DNA of 64,000 bases from Halopolyspora algeriensis (GCF_003337235.1 NZ_QPJC01000002.1:372001-436000), one strand, 5' to 3'; counted from the first letter of the stretch, positions 17,507 to 26,174 are shown. Numbers and translations are program-made. The notes: generated from the sequence alone by a model not told the origin.

Positions 17507-17599
17507 TCACCGTGCCGGAGACTGTGGGTGCCGCATCATCTCCCGAGCCCGTTCCATCTCGCGGGCGAGGTTCCCGAGCCAACGAACCAGACCTGTCAT
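17507..17599 (-). CDS. Small ORF of 30 codons with strong RBS
   Basis: The product is a 30-residue, mostly helical basic peptide starting MTGLVRWLGNLAREMERA. It would form an amphipathic helix with Leu/Trp on one face and Arg on the other. CCGGAGGC lies seven bases upstream of the ATG, much better than chance in this region. An 18-bp hairpin follows the stop, giving it the layout of a complete transcription unit. No family is recognised. A membrane-associated peptide or leader is possible, but there is no direct evidence. Confidence 0.45.
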   Translation of the reverse strand: MTGLVRWLGNLAREMERAREMMRHPQSPAR

Positions 17600-17910
17600 T
17601 GTTGTGCCTCCGGCTTCTTTTTCACCGACGGTCCAGTGAAATTCGGTACCGGAAACTCTCGGTTCCCGGTGAAGGAGACAACTTCTCTCGGCGCGAGGAT
17701 TCCCCGGTGCATGCCACCCCCGCAGGGCCAGTGCCACGGGAGCGGAAAGCAAGGAAAACGACCACCACGGCCGTCGACCGCCGCGACATCACCGTATCCG
17801 GGCCGAGGAGAACGCGTTGCTTCTTCTGCCCGGAATATCGCCGCAGGCGCCATTTCCGTTACAGCCTCGAATCCGGCCACATCGCCGATGCCGATCACGG
17901 CCCCACGCCG
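17600..17910. other. Gene-less stretch with one imperfect hairpin
   Basis: No convincing gene is seen. An imperfect hairpin (nine-base arms with one G-T pair) occurs around 17650-17673, where ACCGGAAAC faces GTTCCCGGT. It lies in what would be the 5' leader of the 30-codon ORF. Confidence 0.4.
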
Positions 17911-18171
17911 TCACCCGGGGTGGGCTCCCACGGCATCGCGCAGCTCGCCGGCCATCGACGCACCCGCCTGCCGGGCGCAGTGTGCACAGCAGAAAAACTG
18001 CCCACTGTCTTCCACACCGTGTCCGAGAACGCGGCACCCGCAGTGTTCACATCGCGGCGCCAACCGGTGCGCGGCGCACTCGAACGAATCGAACACGTGC
18101 ACATTTCCGCCGGCGGTGTGCACTTCGAAAGTCATCCAGTACTCGTTGCCGCACACTTCGCATGTGGCCAT
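17911..18171 (-). CDS. Prokaryotic metallothionein-like Cys/His-rich protein
   Basis: The 86-residue protein contains four Cys pairs: CEVC near the N-terminus, FECAAH, CEHCGC and FCCAHC near the C-terminus, plus several His. The pattern ATCEVCGNEYWMTFEV...HVFDSFECA...CEHCGCRVLGHG matches an actinobacterial family annotated as prokaryotic metallothionein or zinc-ribbon protein. It should bind zinc or another soft metal in the cytosol as a buffer, or use the metal for folding. GAGGAGGC lies upstream of the ATG. Longer in-frame starts up to 18261 are less likely because they lack a ribosome site. Confidence 0.75.
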   Translation of the reverse strand: MATCEVCGNEYWMTFEVHTAGGNVHVFDSFECAAHRLAPRCEHCGCRVLGHGVEDSGQFFCCAHCARQAGASMAGELRDAVGAHPG

Positions 18172-18413
18172 GATCTGCCTCCTCACCGGTCCTGCGAAGT
18201 ATCCAGCATGAAAGGTGCCCTCCGGACCGGCAACCGCAGAAACCCGGGCAGGCCACCACACCTTCGCCCGTGTTTGTCGACTCCGCTTCGCATTCGTCAG
18301 CGAACAGGCCCGCGGCTACCCTCGATGCCATGCATTCCTGTTGACAGTTCCTTCCCCACCAGGCACGCACCCTGGCCCGACGCAGCCTCGGCTGGGCGCT
18401 GCTGGCCGACAGC

Positions 18414-19523
18414 GTGCCGCTGTATCCGCTCTACGCACTGCTGTTCGCCGACACGGGCCTGTCCACCGCCGAAATCTCGGCCCTGTTCGCGGTCTGGTCC
18501 GCCGTGGCCCTGCTCGCCGAGGTGCCCTCCGGCATCCTGGCCGACCGCTTCTCCCGCCGCAGCGCTCTCGTGGCCGCAGGCATCCTGCAAGCCCTCGGAT
18601 ATGCACTGTGGACCGTGCTGCCCGGCTTTCCCGCCTTCGCGGCCGGATTCGTGCTCTGGGGAATCGGCGGCTCCCTGGTCTCCGGCGCGCTCGAGGCGCT
18701 GCTCTACGAAGGACTGGCCGCCGCAGGCGCCGAAACCCACTACGCACGACTGCTCGGCCACGTCCAGGCCGCCGGACTGCTCGCACAACTGCCGGCCGCG
18801 GCCTCGGCCGCGGCACTGTTCTCCCTCGGCGGCTACGTCCTCGTCGGCTGGGTCAGCGTCGGCTGCTGTCTCACCGCCGCCGCACTGGCCTGCCGACTGC
18901 CCGAACCGCCTCGTGCCGCAACACCCCCCACCGGCTACCGGGCAATGCTGCGTGCCGGCTTCACCGAATCCGCGGCCCGGCCGACAGTGCGCTACGCGGT
19001 CCTGGCCGTGGCGGTGCTGACCGGGCTGGATGCCTTCGAGGAATACACCCCGCTGCTGGCCCAGGCCTGGGGCTGGGCGACCGGACTGATCCCCCTGGCC
19101 GCGCTGAGCGTGCCGATGGCCGCAGCCGCAGGCGCCGCACTCAGCGGGCCCGCCCACCGGCTCCATCCCCGCGCCCTCGCCGGAATCCTCGGCGTCGCCG
19201 TGCTCGTCCTCGTCCTCTCCGGCCTGCTGCAGCATCCGGCCGGGCTTGTCGGGCTCGCCGCTTTCCACGGCCTGCACCAGCTGGTCCTGGTCGTCACCGA
19301 AGCCCGGCTGCAGCACCACATCGAGGGATCGGCACGGGCGACGGTGACCTCGGCAGCCGGGCTCGGCGGGGAAATCGCCGCCCTGGCGCTGTATGCAACA
19401 TGGGCGCTGGGAGGACTCATGCCGGTGGCCGTCCTGGCCGCGATGATCGCGGTCGCCTTGCCCTTCTGGCTGCGCACACCGGAGCCCGCCCCGCATCCGG
19501 ATTCCCTGCCGAGCCCTCACTGA
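18414..19523 (+). CDS. MFS transporter, start codon unresolved
   Basis: The protein is at least 369 residues with about 11-12 helices. The A-like motif GILADRFSRRSA follows helix 2. It is an actinobacterial MFS exporter-like carrier of unknown substrate. The first in-frame standard start is GTG 18414, which falls inside helix 1 and has no ribosome site. Coding-like sequence (ARTLARRSLGWALLADS) continues upstream in frame to 18345, where a TGA at 18342 blocks an in-frame ATG at 18330. Either a CTG start at 18372 is used, or the gene has acquired a stop near its 5' end. Confidence 0.75.
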   Translation: MPLYPLYALLFADTGLSTAEISALFAVWSAVALLAEVPSGILADRFSRRSALVAAGILQALGYALWTVLPGFPAFAAGFVLWGIGGSLVSGALEALLYEGLAAAGAETHYARLLGHVQAAGLLAQLPAAASAAALFSLGGYVLVGWVSVGCCLTAAALACRLPEPPRAATPPTGYRAMLRAGFTESAARPTVRYAVLAVAVLTGLDAFEEYTPLLAQAWGWATGLIPLAALSVPMAAAAGAALSGPAHRLHPRALAGILGVAVLVLVLSGLLQHPAGLVGLAAFHGLHQLVLVVTEARLQHHIEGSARATVTSAAGLGGEIAALALYATWALGGLMPVAVLAAMIAVALPFWLRTPEPAPHPDSLPSPH

Positions 19524-19653
19524 GAGCAGGGCATGGGGTCGACAGCTGCCAGCGCGCCCACCCCAGCATCGAGGTCAATGCCACACCGGGAGGAATCCGG
19601 CAGCCCGACCCGGTAGCGTGGACACGCACCCCGTCGAGATCCGGAGGACACTC

Positions 19654-20976
19654 GTGCGCCTGGAACGCCCCACGCGCCAGGCGTGGCTGGTCTGGGGATG
19701 CGCAGCCCTGATCTACCTCGCCGCCGTGTTCCACCGCGGCAGCCTCGGCGTCGCCGGCCCCCAGGCACTCGAGCGATTCGCCGTCGGCCCGGCCGCCCTG
19801 AGCACGTTCACCGTGCTGCAGGTCGGCATCTACGCCGCGATGCAGATCCCCACCGGCATCCTCGTCGACCGCTTCGGCGCCCGCCGCGTCCTCACCGCCG
19901 CCGCGCTGCTGCTGGGCTTCGGACAGGTCCTGTTCGCCGTGGCCGAAAGCTACCCGCTGGGGCTGACCGCTCGCGCCGTCCTCGGCATCGGCGATGCCCT
20001 GACCTGGGTCAGCGTGCTCCGGCTCGTGGCCGCGTACTTCCCACCACGCATCTACCCCCTGGTGGTGACCTTCTCCTCGGCCCTCGGCGCCCTCGGCGGA
20101 GTCGCCGCGACCTTCCCCTTGACGATCCTGCTCGACCAACTCGGCTGGACCGGCACGTTCCTGCTCGTGGGCGCTGCGACCGCCGGCTACGCCGCTGTCG
20201 CGGCGACCGTCGTGCGAGACGTCCCGCGAGGCGAGCACGCACCATCCCGCCCCCGGGTGGGCTCACCGGCCGAACTCGCCCACGGGGTCCGCTCCACCTG
20301 GACGATCCCCGCAACCCGGTTGGCGTTCTGGGTGCACTTTTCCACCATGTTCGTGATGAACGCCCTGACCCTGCTGTGGGGATACCCGTACCTGATCGAA
20401 GGGCTGGGCATGCGCCCACGCCTGGCCGGCGTGGTCCTGAGCGTGCTGATCATCGGCCAGATCGTCGGCGGCCCCATCATGGGAACGATCATCGGACGCA
20501 CCCCACCGCACCGCATGCCGATCGTGCTGACCTACCTGGTGATCGCGCTGCTCGGCCTGGCACTGCTGATCGCCTGGCCGGGAGGGCAGCCGCCGCTGCC
20601 CGTGGTCGTCGTGGCCTTCCTGATCTTCGCCTTCGGCGGCCCCGTCTCGGCCACCGCCTTCGCGCTGGTCCGCGACTACAACCCGCGCTCCAGCGTCGGC
20701 ACCGCCACCGGCATCGCCAACACCGCCGGGCACACCGCCACCGCCCTGGCCGTGCTGGCCATGGGGATTCTGCTGCAGCTGACTGCCGACCCGACCGACA
20801 TCACCGACTACCGCATCGCACTGCTGGCACCGCTGACGCTGCTGCTGCTCGGCCTGGAACGCACCACCACCTGGTGGCGACGTACCCGCTCAGTGGTGCT
20901 GGCCGCCCAGGAACGCGGTGACGAAGTCCCCGTCCGCGTGCGCCGCCACCGATGGGATCGCCGTTCGACTCGATGA
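19654..20976 (+). CDS. MFS transporter
   Basis: The 440-residue protein has 12 predicted helices. GILVDRFGARRVL after helix 2 is the MFS loop motif. The N-terminal VWGCAALIYLAAVFHRGSLGVAGP block is typical of the nitrate/sugar-phosphate-like or 'UhpC-like' actinobacterial group. GTG 19654 was chosen because GGAGG lies six bases upstream. A GTG at 19618 is in frame but has no such site. It follows the previous MFS gene by 130 bp in the same direction. The substrate is unknown. The long basic C-terminal tail (RVRRHRWDRRSTR) is cytosolic. Confidence 0.83.
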   Translation: MRLERPTRQAWLVWGCAALIYLAAVFHRGSLGVAGPQALERFAVGPAALSTFTVLQVGIYAAMQIPTGILVDRFGARRVLTAAALLLGFGQVLFAVAESYPLGLTARAVLGIGDALTWVSVLRLVAAYFPPRIYPLVVTFSSALGALGGVAATFPLTILLDQLGWTGTFLLVGAATAGYAAVAATVVRDVPRGEHAPSRPRVGSPAELAHGVRSTWTIPATRLAFWVHFSTMFVMNALTLLWGYPYLIEGLGMRPRLAGVVLSVLIIGQIVGGPIMGTIIGRTPPHRMPIVLTYLVIALLGLALLIAWPGGQPPLPVVVVAFLIFAFGGPVSATAFALVRDYNPRSSVGTATGIANTAGHTATALAVLAMGILLQLTADPTDITDYRIALLAPLTLLLLGLERTTTWWRRTRSVVLAAQERGDEVPVRVRRHRWDRRSTR

Positions 20977-21096
20977 GCGAAAGCCACCGGCCGTGCTCGG
21001 GAAGCGGCCGGCCGAGTGGCTGCTGACCAACACGACCAGCGAAAAAGGCTTCGGCGCCGGACTGCTCACTCGTTCCGTGCCCGAACAGCGGTCACT

Positions 21097-21717
21097 TCAT
21101 TCGCCGACTCCCGGTCGCAACCCGAGCAGCACACGATCGAGGGTGCGACCGGTCTCCTCGCGCGCCGTGGCCGGGTCGGTGGACCGGGCGATGTAGAGAC
21201 TGGCCTCGGCGATGAGCGCGGCCAGCAGCCGTGCGAGCGGGTCGACGGGCAGCGCGTCGATCTGGCCCTCGTCGACGGCCTGGCGCAGCCAGTCACGCAG
21301 CAGACCCAGACCGTGCTCCTCGACCAGGGCGTCCCAGGCGGCATGGCCGAGTACGGCCGGTCCGTCCACGAGCACGATCCGCTGGAAGTCACCGTCCAAA
21401 CAGGCGCCGAGATACGTCTGGATGCCGTTGCGCAGCTGGTCCCACACACCCGCGGTGGACTCCTCGGCCCGGGCGGTCTGTTCCTCGACCAGCCGCCCGG
21501 CGAGCTCGGCGGCGACCGTGCGCATGACGGCGCGGAACAAGTCGGCCTTGTCGCGGAAGTGGTGATACAGCGCGCCCCGGGTGACCCGGGCGCGCGTGAC
21601 GATCTCCGCCGTGCCCACCGCCGTGTAGCCACGCTCGGCGAAGAGCGCGCGTGCGGCCTCCAGCAACGCGTCGCGGGTATCGGCCACGTGCTCGGCGCGG
21701 CGGGAATCAGCAGGCAT
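21097..21717 (-). CDS. TetR-family transcriptional regulator
   Basis: The 206-residue protein has an N-terminal helix-turn-helix in GTAEIVTRARVTRGALYHHFRDKADLF (given as its two halves GTAEIVTRARV and TRGALYHHFRDK) and a variable ligand domain. The ATG at 21717 is preferred. A TTG two codons earlier is possible. It is transcribed divergently from hpnH across 115 bp that contain a paired palindrome, so it probably represses itself and hpnH. The ligand is unknown. A lipid or isoprenoid-related signal would suit the neighbour, but this is inference. Confidence 0.86.
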   Translation of the reverse strand: MPADSRRAEHVADTRDALLEAARALFAERGYTAVGTAEIVTRARVTRGALYHHFRDKADLFRAVMRTVAAELAGRLVEEQTARAEESTAGVWDQLRNGIQTYLGACLDGDFQRIVLVDGPAVLGHAAWDALVEEHGLGLLRDWLRQAVDEGQIDALPVDPLARLLAALIAEASLYIARSTDPATAREETGRTLDRVLLGLRPGVGE

Positions 21718-21730
21718 GCGCAAAGCCTAG

Positions 21731-21767
21731 AACATACACTGCGTTTCGGGCATACACGTTGTATGTT
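21731..21767. promoter_or_regulatory. Palindromic operator between tetR and hpnH
   Basis: AACATACA (21731-21738) and TGTATGTT (21760-21767) are perfect 8-bp inverted arms 21 bp apart. Inside, CATACA-CGT-TGTATG (21751-21765) is a second palindrome using the same half-site. Three copies of the half-site in an otherwise GC-rich gap fit two TetR dimers. Confidence 0.65.
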
Positions 21768-21832
21768 GGCTGAGTCCGGAGCGTATCGAACACACAACCG
21801 CACGTCACCGACGATGAATGGGGCGAGGCAGT

Positions 21833-22837
21833 ATGGCCATGCCGGCACGGTTGAAGGCTCGGATGGGCACCTACGTGCTCAAGCAGAAACTCGCAGGCCG
21901 CAAGAAGTTCCCCCTGCTCGTGGAGCTGGAGCCGCTGTTCGCCTGCAACCTGTCGTGCGGGGGCTGCGGCAAGATCCAGCATCCCGCCAGCGTTCTCAAA
22001 CAGCGGATGCCGGTGGAGCAGGCCGTGGGGGCCATCGAGGAAAGTGGTGCGCCCATGGTCTCGATCGCCGGTGGCGAGCCGCTCATGCACCCGCAGATCG
22101 CGGAGATGGTCGACGAGCTCATCAAGCGCAAGAAGTACGTCTTCCTGTGCACCAACGCGCTGCTGATGCCCCGCAAGATCGACCAGTTCACCCCCTCGCC
22201 GTATTTTACCTGGACGGTGCACATCGACGGGCTGCGCGAGCGTCACGACGCCTCGGTCGAGAAGGAAGGCGTGTTCGACCAGGCCGTCGCCAACATCAAA
22301 GACGCCCAGCAGCGCGGCTTCAAAGTCGCCACGAACACGACGTTCTTCAGTGACGACACCCCGCAGAGCGTCATCGACGTGCTCGACTACCTCAACGACG
22401 AGCTCAAGATCGACAACATGCAGATCTCGCCGGCCTTCGCCTACGAGAAGGCTCCCGACCAGGATCACTTCCCGGGAGTCGAGCAGACACGGGAGCTGTT
22501 CAAAAAGGCTTTCGCCAACGGCCGCCGCAAGCGCTGGCGTCTCAACCACTCACCGCTGTTCCTGGACTTCCTCGAGGGGCAAATCGACTTCGAGTGCCAG
22601 GCATGGGCGATCCCCTCCTACTCGCTGTTCGGCTGGCAGAAGCCGTGCTACCTCATGTCCGACGGCTACGCGCAGACCTACCGGGAACTCGTCGAGGAGA
22701 CCGACTGGTCGAAGTACGGCCGTGGCCGCGACTCCCGGTGCGACAACTGCATGGCCCACTGCGGCTACGAACCGACCGCCGTCATGGCCACGACCAACTC
22801 CCTCAAGGAATCCATCCGCGCCCTGACCGACGTGTAA
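21833..22837 (+). CDS. hpnH: Adenosyl-hopene transferase HpnH (radical SAM)
   Basis: The 334-residue protein has the radical-SAM cluster motif as CNLSCGGC (Cys 38, 42, 45), which binds the 4Fe-4S that reduces SAM. The start ARMGTYVLKQKLAGRKKFPL, the GGEPLMHPQIAEMV block and the Cys-rich C-terminus (CDNCMAHCGYEP) are characteristic of HpnH. HpnH adds the 5'-deoxyadenosyl radical to diploptene to make adenosylhopane, the first step of extended hopanoid side chains. ATG 21833 is supported by GCGAGG. Shc and other hpn genes are not in this window, so the pathway is split or continues elsewhere. A TetR regulator is divergent and a hairpin terminator follows. Confidence 0.92.
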   Translation: MAMPARLKARMGTYVLKQKLAGRKKFPLLVELEPLFACNLSCGGCGKIQHPASVLKQRMPVEQAVGAIEESGAPMVSIAGGEPLMHPQIAEMVDELIKRKKYVFLCTNALLMPRKIDQFTPSPYFTWTVHIDGLRERHDASVEKEGVFDQAVANIKDAQQRGFKVATNTTFFSDDTPQSVIDVLDYLNDELKIDNMQISPAFAYEKAPDQDHFPGVEQTRELFKKAFANGRRKRWRLNHSPLFLDFLEGQIDFECQAWAIPSYSLFGWQKPCYLMSDGYAQTYRELVEETDWSKYGRGRDSRCDNCMAHCGYEPTAVMATTNSLKESIRALTDV

Positions 22838-22846
22838 CAACGGGTA

Positions 22847-22878
22847 CCGCCACAGGATGTTCACCCGTCCTGTGGCGG
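22847..22878 (+). terminator. Hairpin terminator after hpnH
   Basis: Perfect 11-bp arms (22847-22857 and 22868-22878) with a ten-base loop begin nine bases past the hpnH stop. There is no T-tract. Confidence 0.7.
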
Positions 22879-23032
22879 GGGAGCACAGCGCTCTTTGCCG
22901 GGCGGTGAACCCGAACCGGCGCGGTGGCAGCCCGCCCCCGTCGTCCACGAATGGGACTACCGGGGGCGGCCATCGCTTCGAGGTCGCTGATCTCCCTGAC
23001 GCTCGGTACCGCGTTGGGAACCCCGGAGTTGC

Positions 23033-23317
23033 TTACGACCGCTGGGGGATTCGGGGCCCGAAGGCAGCCGAACGAGTTGCCAGCACTCCCAGTATGTCGT
23101 GCGCCTGGCCGGCGCACGCGCTCACCACATGCAGCGTCTCGTCCGTGCGCTCGTCCAGCCACGACGTGATGTGGCCCTGGAGCAGGCGCAGCCGACGAGA
23201 CAACGGAGAATCCTCATCGGCATACGGCTCGTGCCATGCTGCCCAGTCCCTCGCAGCTACCACGGTCAATGATCCTGCCACCCCGCATCGAGCTCCCGAG
23301 TCAGGCATACGGTGCAT
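23033..23317 (-). pseudogene. N-terminal fragment of a class I SAM-dependent methyltransferase
   Basis: The open frame encodes 94 residues. DWAAWHEPYADEDSPLSRRL, LLQGHITSWLD and VVSACAGQAHDILGVLA align in order with the start of a family of actinobacterial SAM-dependent methyltransferases, the last segment being motif I that binds SAM. After motif I the frame ends within about ten unrelated residues, so the substrate domain is gone. Family members are usually 230-270 residues. It lies 30 bp downstream of another broken gene on the same strand. Confidence 0.55.
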
Positions 23318-23346
23318 TCCGGAACGGGATCCCTGAGCGCGCAGAG

Positions 23347-23820
23347 TCAGAAACGTGCGGAGAACGCTCCGTCGGTGTGAAGAAGCTGTCCAGACACCCA
23401 GCGGCCCTCTCCTGAGACCAGGAAGGAGACGACGCCTGCGATCTCTGTTGGTGTTCCCAGCCGTCCGAGCGGATGGTGTTCAGTGAGGCTGCCTCGCAAG
23501 CCATCGTCCATCCAGCCGGTGTCGATGGGGCCGGGGTTGACTACGTTTGCCGAGATGCCCCGAGGGCCGAGTTCACGTGCTGCGGAGATGACGATGCGGT
23601 CGAGGGCACCCTTGGACGCTCCATACGGCAGGTTTCCAGTGGTGTGATCGCTGGTCAATGCGACGATCGCCCCGCCGTCGTCGGGAATCTGTCGCGCGAA
23701 CGCGGCGATGAGCAGCAGGCTTGCGCGCGCGTTGACGGCCACGTGCCTATCGAAGCTCTCGGCCGTCGTGTCGAGGATTCCCGACTCGACGACAAGACGG
23801 GCCCAGCAGCTGATAGGGGT
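23347..23820 (-). pseudogene. 5'-truncated SDR oxidoreductase
   Basis: The C-terminal part of a short-chain dehydrogenase is intact. It has LVVESGILDTT (the NNAG-region equivalent), then SDHTTGNLPYGASKGALDRIV with the catalytic Tyr-x3-Lys, VNPGPIDTGWM and a normal end DGAFSARF. The N-terminal ~85 residues, including the cofactor-binding GxxxGxG, are missing. A TAG at 23821-23823 closes the frame, 33 bp before the end of the lysR gene. The break therefore lies right at the border of the LysR unit and probably marks the insertion or deletion point. Confidence 0.65.
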
Positions 23821-23855
23821 CTACTTTGCAGCTGGCCGCAACCGGAGAACTGGGC

Positions 23856-24794
23856 CTATTCCGCCTGTTCTTCGGGCTGTTGGGGTGGTGGATGGAGGGC
23901 TGTGGCGGTGGTGGTGATGGTGGTCAGGGCGGTCGTGATGACGGGATGATCGCGGCTGCCGAGACGGGTGGCGGCAAGGATGCGGCGCGCGGGGGCGGGT
24001 TCGCCGTGCAGGGGGATGCGGGCGACGGGCCAACCTTCGTGGAGCCGGGCGAGTCGGGGTACGAGGATGATGCCGAAACCATGGGCGACCAGGGCGGTTC
24101 CGGTGTCCCACTCATCGGCGTAGTGGGCGATGTTGGGGGTGAATCCGGCGGTCATGCAGGCAGTACGCACGAGATGGTGGTAGGTGCTGCCGGGTCGCCC
24201 CAGGATCCACGGCTCGTCGGCGGCGTCGGCGAGGGTGACAACCCGGCGGGTGGTCAGCGGGTGCCCGCTGGGCACGACCAAATCGAGGGGGTCGTCCAGC
24301 AGGGGCTGCTGGTCGAAGCGGGTATCCGATGCCGGTGGAGTGTCGGCGGTGGCGATCAGCAGTGCGAGGTCGGCATCACCGGCCAGTAGCAGGTCGAAGC
24401 AGCGGGCGGGTTCGGCTTCGATGACCCGCACCGCGGACTGGGGGTAGTGGTCCCGCAGGGTTGCCGCGGCCGGGGGCAGCAGGTGGGTGGCCGCAGTGGA
24501 GAAGCCGCACAGGGTGACCGAGCCGCCGGTCTCGTCCGCGGCGGCGGCCAGTTCGGCCCGGGCGCGCTCGGCTTGGGCCTGCAGCACGTTGGCGTGACGC
24601 AGCACGGTGGTCGCTGCGGCGGTCAGTCGGATGCCGCGGCCGGACTGGGTCATCAGCTCGACGCCGAGTTCTGCGGCCAGCTGGCGCAACTGGTGCGAGA
24701 CCGCGGAGGGCGTGTAGTGCAGTGCCGCTGCGGCGGCGGTCACTGTGCCGTGGTGGGCCACCAGCTGCAGCACGCGCAGCTTCGGATCGATCAT
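23856..24794 (-). CDS. LysR-family transcriptional regulator
   Basis: The 312-residue protein has an N-terminal winged helix (LRVLQLVAHHGTVTAAAAAL, then SAVSHQLRQLAAELG) and a periplasmic-binding-like effector domain. The effector domain holds VVPSGHPL and the GFGIILVPRLA near the C-terminus. The tail is rich in Thr, Pro and Gln. It is divergent from the MFS/quinone-oxidoreductase pair and probably activates it in response to a small effector. A palindrome at 24805-24820 lies just upstream of its start. Confidence 0.88.
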   Translation of the reverse strand: MIDPKLRVLQLVAHHGTVTAAAAALHYTPSAVSHQLRQLAAELGVELMTQSGRGIRLTAAATTVLRHANVLQAQAERARAELAAAADETGGSVTLCGFSTAATHLLPPAAATLRDHYPQSAVRVIEAEPARCFDLLLAGDADLALLIATADTPPASDTRFDQQPLLDDPLDLVVPSGHPLTTRRVVTLADAADEPWILGRPGSTYHHLVRTACMTAGFTPNIAHYADEWDTGTALVAHGFGIILVPRLARLHEGWPVARIPLHGEPAPARRILAATRLGSRDHPVITTALTTITTTATALHPPPQQPEEQAE

Positions 24795-24804
24795 GTCATG
24801 ATTT

Positions 24805-24820
24805 TACACGGTTGCGTGTA
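24805..24820. promoter_or_regulatory. Candidate LysR operator
   Basis: TACACG and CGTGTA form perfect arms around GTTG in the short divergent gap, within an AT-richer patch. The site is 10 bp upstream of the lysR start, suiting autoregulation. Confidence 0.5.
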
Positions 24821-24923
24821 TGAACGTTTGCTTCTCTTCACCAATTGTGCGCGCCACGCTGGGAGTGTGCTGCTTAAAGGGATCTTCGACGATGGTTGTG
24901 CCGGTGCCTCCCACAGCCGGATC

Positions 24924-26174
24924 GTGCACCGGACTCGCCGCGACACGCGCGAGGTGCGCACGGCGGTATACCTGCTGGTGGTACTCACGGCCGGGGCATA
25001 CCTGCCCAGTCCGCTGTATCCGAGCTATCAGCACGCCTTCGGGTTCAGCGACCTGACGATGACACTGATCTATGCGATGTTCGCGCTGGTCAGCGCGCCC
25101 GCGCTGCTGCTGTTCGGGTCGGCGGCGGATACGTTCGGGTGTCGAGCAGTGCTGCGGATCAGTGTGGTGGTGGCCGCGCTCGCCTCAGGTTGCTTCGCAC
25201 TCGCGACCGGCCCGAGCTGGCTGCTGGCCGGCCGCGCCGCGCAAGGGCTGGCGTTGGGCGCGGCCACGGGAGCAGCCACCGCGTTGATCACGGAACCTGC
25301 TCCCGCAGGAAACCGAGCCCGGGCATCGGTGCTGGCCAGCACGGCGTTCGTGGCCGGCACCGCCGCGGGCCCGATCGCCGCGGGTGCGCTGGCGCAGTAC
25401 GCTCCGGCACCGCAGGTGCTGCCGTACGGGGTGCACCTGGTCCTGCTGGCGATCGGGTGGAGCCGCATCTCCACCCTGGCCGTCCCCGCGTCGCGCGTGC
25501 GCCGCTGGAGGCCCACGCGACCGCACATACCGGGCGGCATGCACCTGCTGTTCACCACCGCTGCGGCGACCGGCTTTCTCGCCTGGACCGTCGCCGGTCT
25601 CTTTTTGGCGGTCATACCGACAATACTCAGTCGAACAGCCCAGATCGACAATCTGGCGACCATCGGAGGCGTCGTCGGCGCCGTACTGGCCAGCTCCGTA
25701 CTGTCCCAACCCCTCGTGGCCCGCTGCGGCGCAAGCCTGGCACAGCTCACCGGCCTCAGCGCCCTCTTGATCAGTCTCGGCACCCTGTCCTGGACCGGCG
25801 GGGGCTCGGTACCTGTCACCGTGCTCGCGGCCGTGGCAGCCGGAATCGGACACGGACTGGCCTACGGCGGGGCTTCCGCTGCCATCGATGCGGCCGCACC
25901 GGCGGGCAAACGCGCGGCGATCAACTCCACGCTGTATCTCGCGTTCTATCTCGGCGCCGGAGGACCGGCGATCACCATCGGCCTCCTGACCCTCTGGTAC
26001 CCCCTGGCCACGGCGGTGTCCTGGCTCAGCGCCGCCGCAGCCGCACTCGTACCGTTTGTCGGAACCGCCATCGTGCTCACCCACCGCACGCCACGACCGC
26101 CACTCACCGACTCCGGGCAGAACCACCACCGCAGGCAACACACGACGACCCCGACCGGAAGGACGCAGCAATGA
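24924..26174 (+). CDS. MFS transporter (LysR-linked)
   Basis: From GTG 24924 the protein has 416 residues and about 12 helices. LLVVLTAGAYLPSPLYPSYQ is helix 1, and GSAADTFGCRAVLRIS stands in the MFS loop 2-3 position but is poorly conserved. The start is uncertain: GTG 24867 and ATG 24797 are in frame, while the last would place the gene inside the lysR operator. It overlaps the following oxidoreductase by an ATGA, so the two are translated together. Likely role: drug or metabolite efflux paired with a reductive enzyme. Confidence 0.8.
   Translation: MHRTRRDTREVRTAVYLLVVLTAGAYLPSPLYPSYQHAFGFSDLTMTLIYAMFALVSAPALLLFGSAADTFGCRAVLRISVVVAALASGCFALATGPSWLLAGRAAQGLALGAATGAATALITEPAPAGNRARASVLASTAFVAGTAAGPIAAGALAQYAPAPQVLPYGVHLVLLAIGWSRISTLAVPASRVRRWRPTRPHIPGGMHLLFTTAAATGFLAWTVAGLFLAVIPTILSRTAQIDNLATIGGVVGAVLASSVLSQPLVARCGASLAQLTGLSALLISLGTLSWTGGGSVPVTVLAAVAAGIGHGLAYGGASAAIDAAAPAGKRAAINSTLYLAFYLGAGGPAITIGLLTLWYPLATAVSWLSAAAAALVPFVGTAIVLTHRTPRPPLTDSGQNHHRRQHTTTPTGRTQQ

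Noticed and set aside
18330-18344. Selenocysteine reading of the TGA in the MFS gene
   Set aside because: No stem-loop of bSECIS form was seen right after the TGA, and selenocysteine in this MFS type has no precedent known to me.
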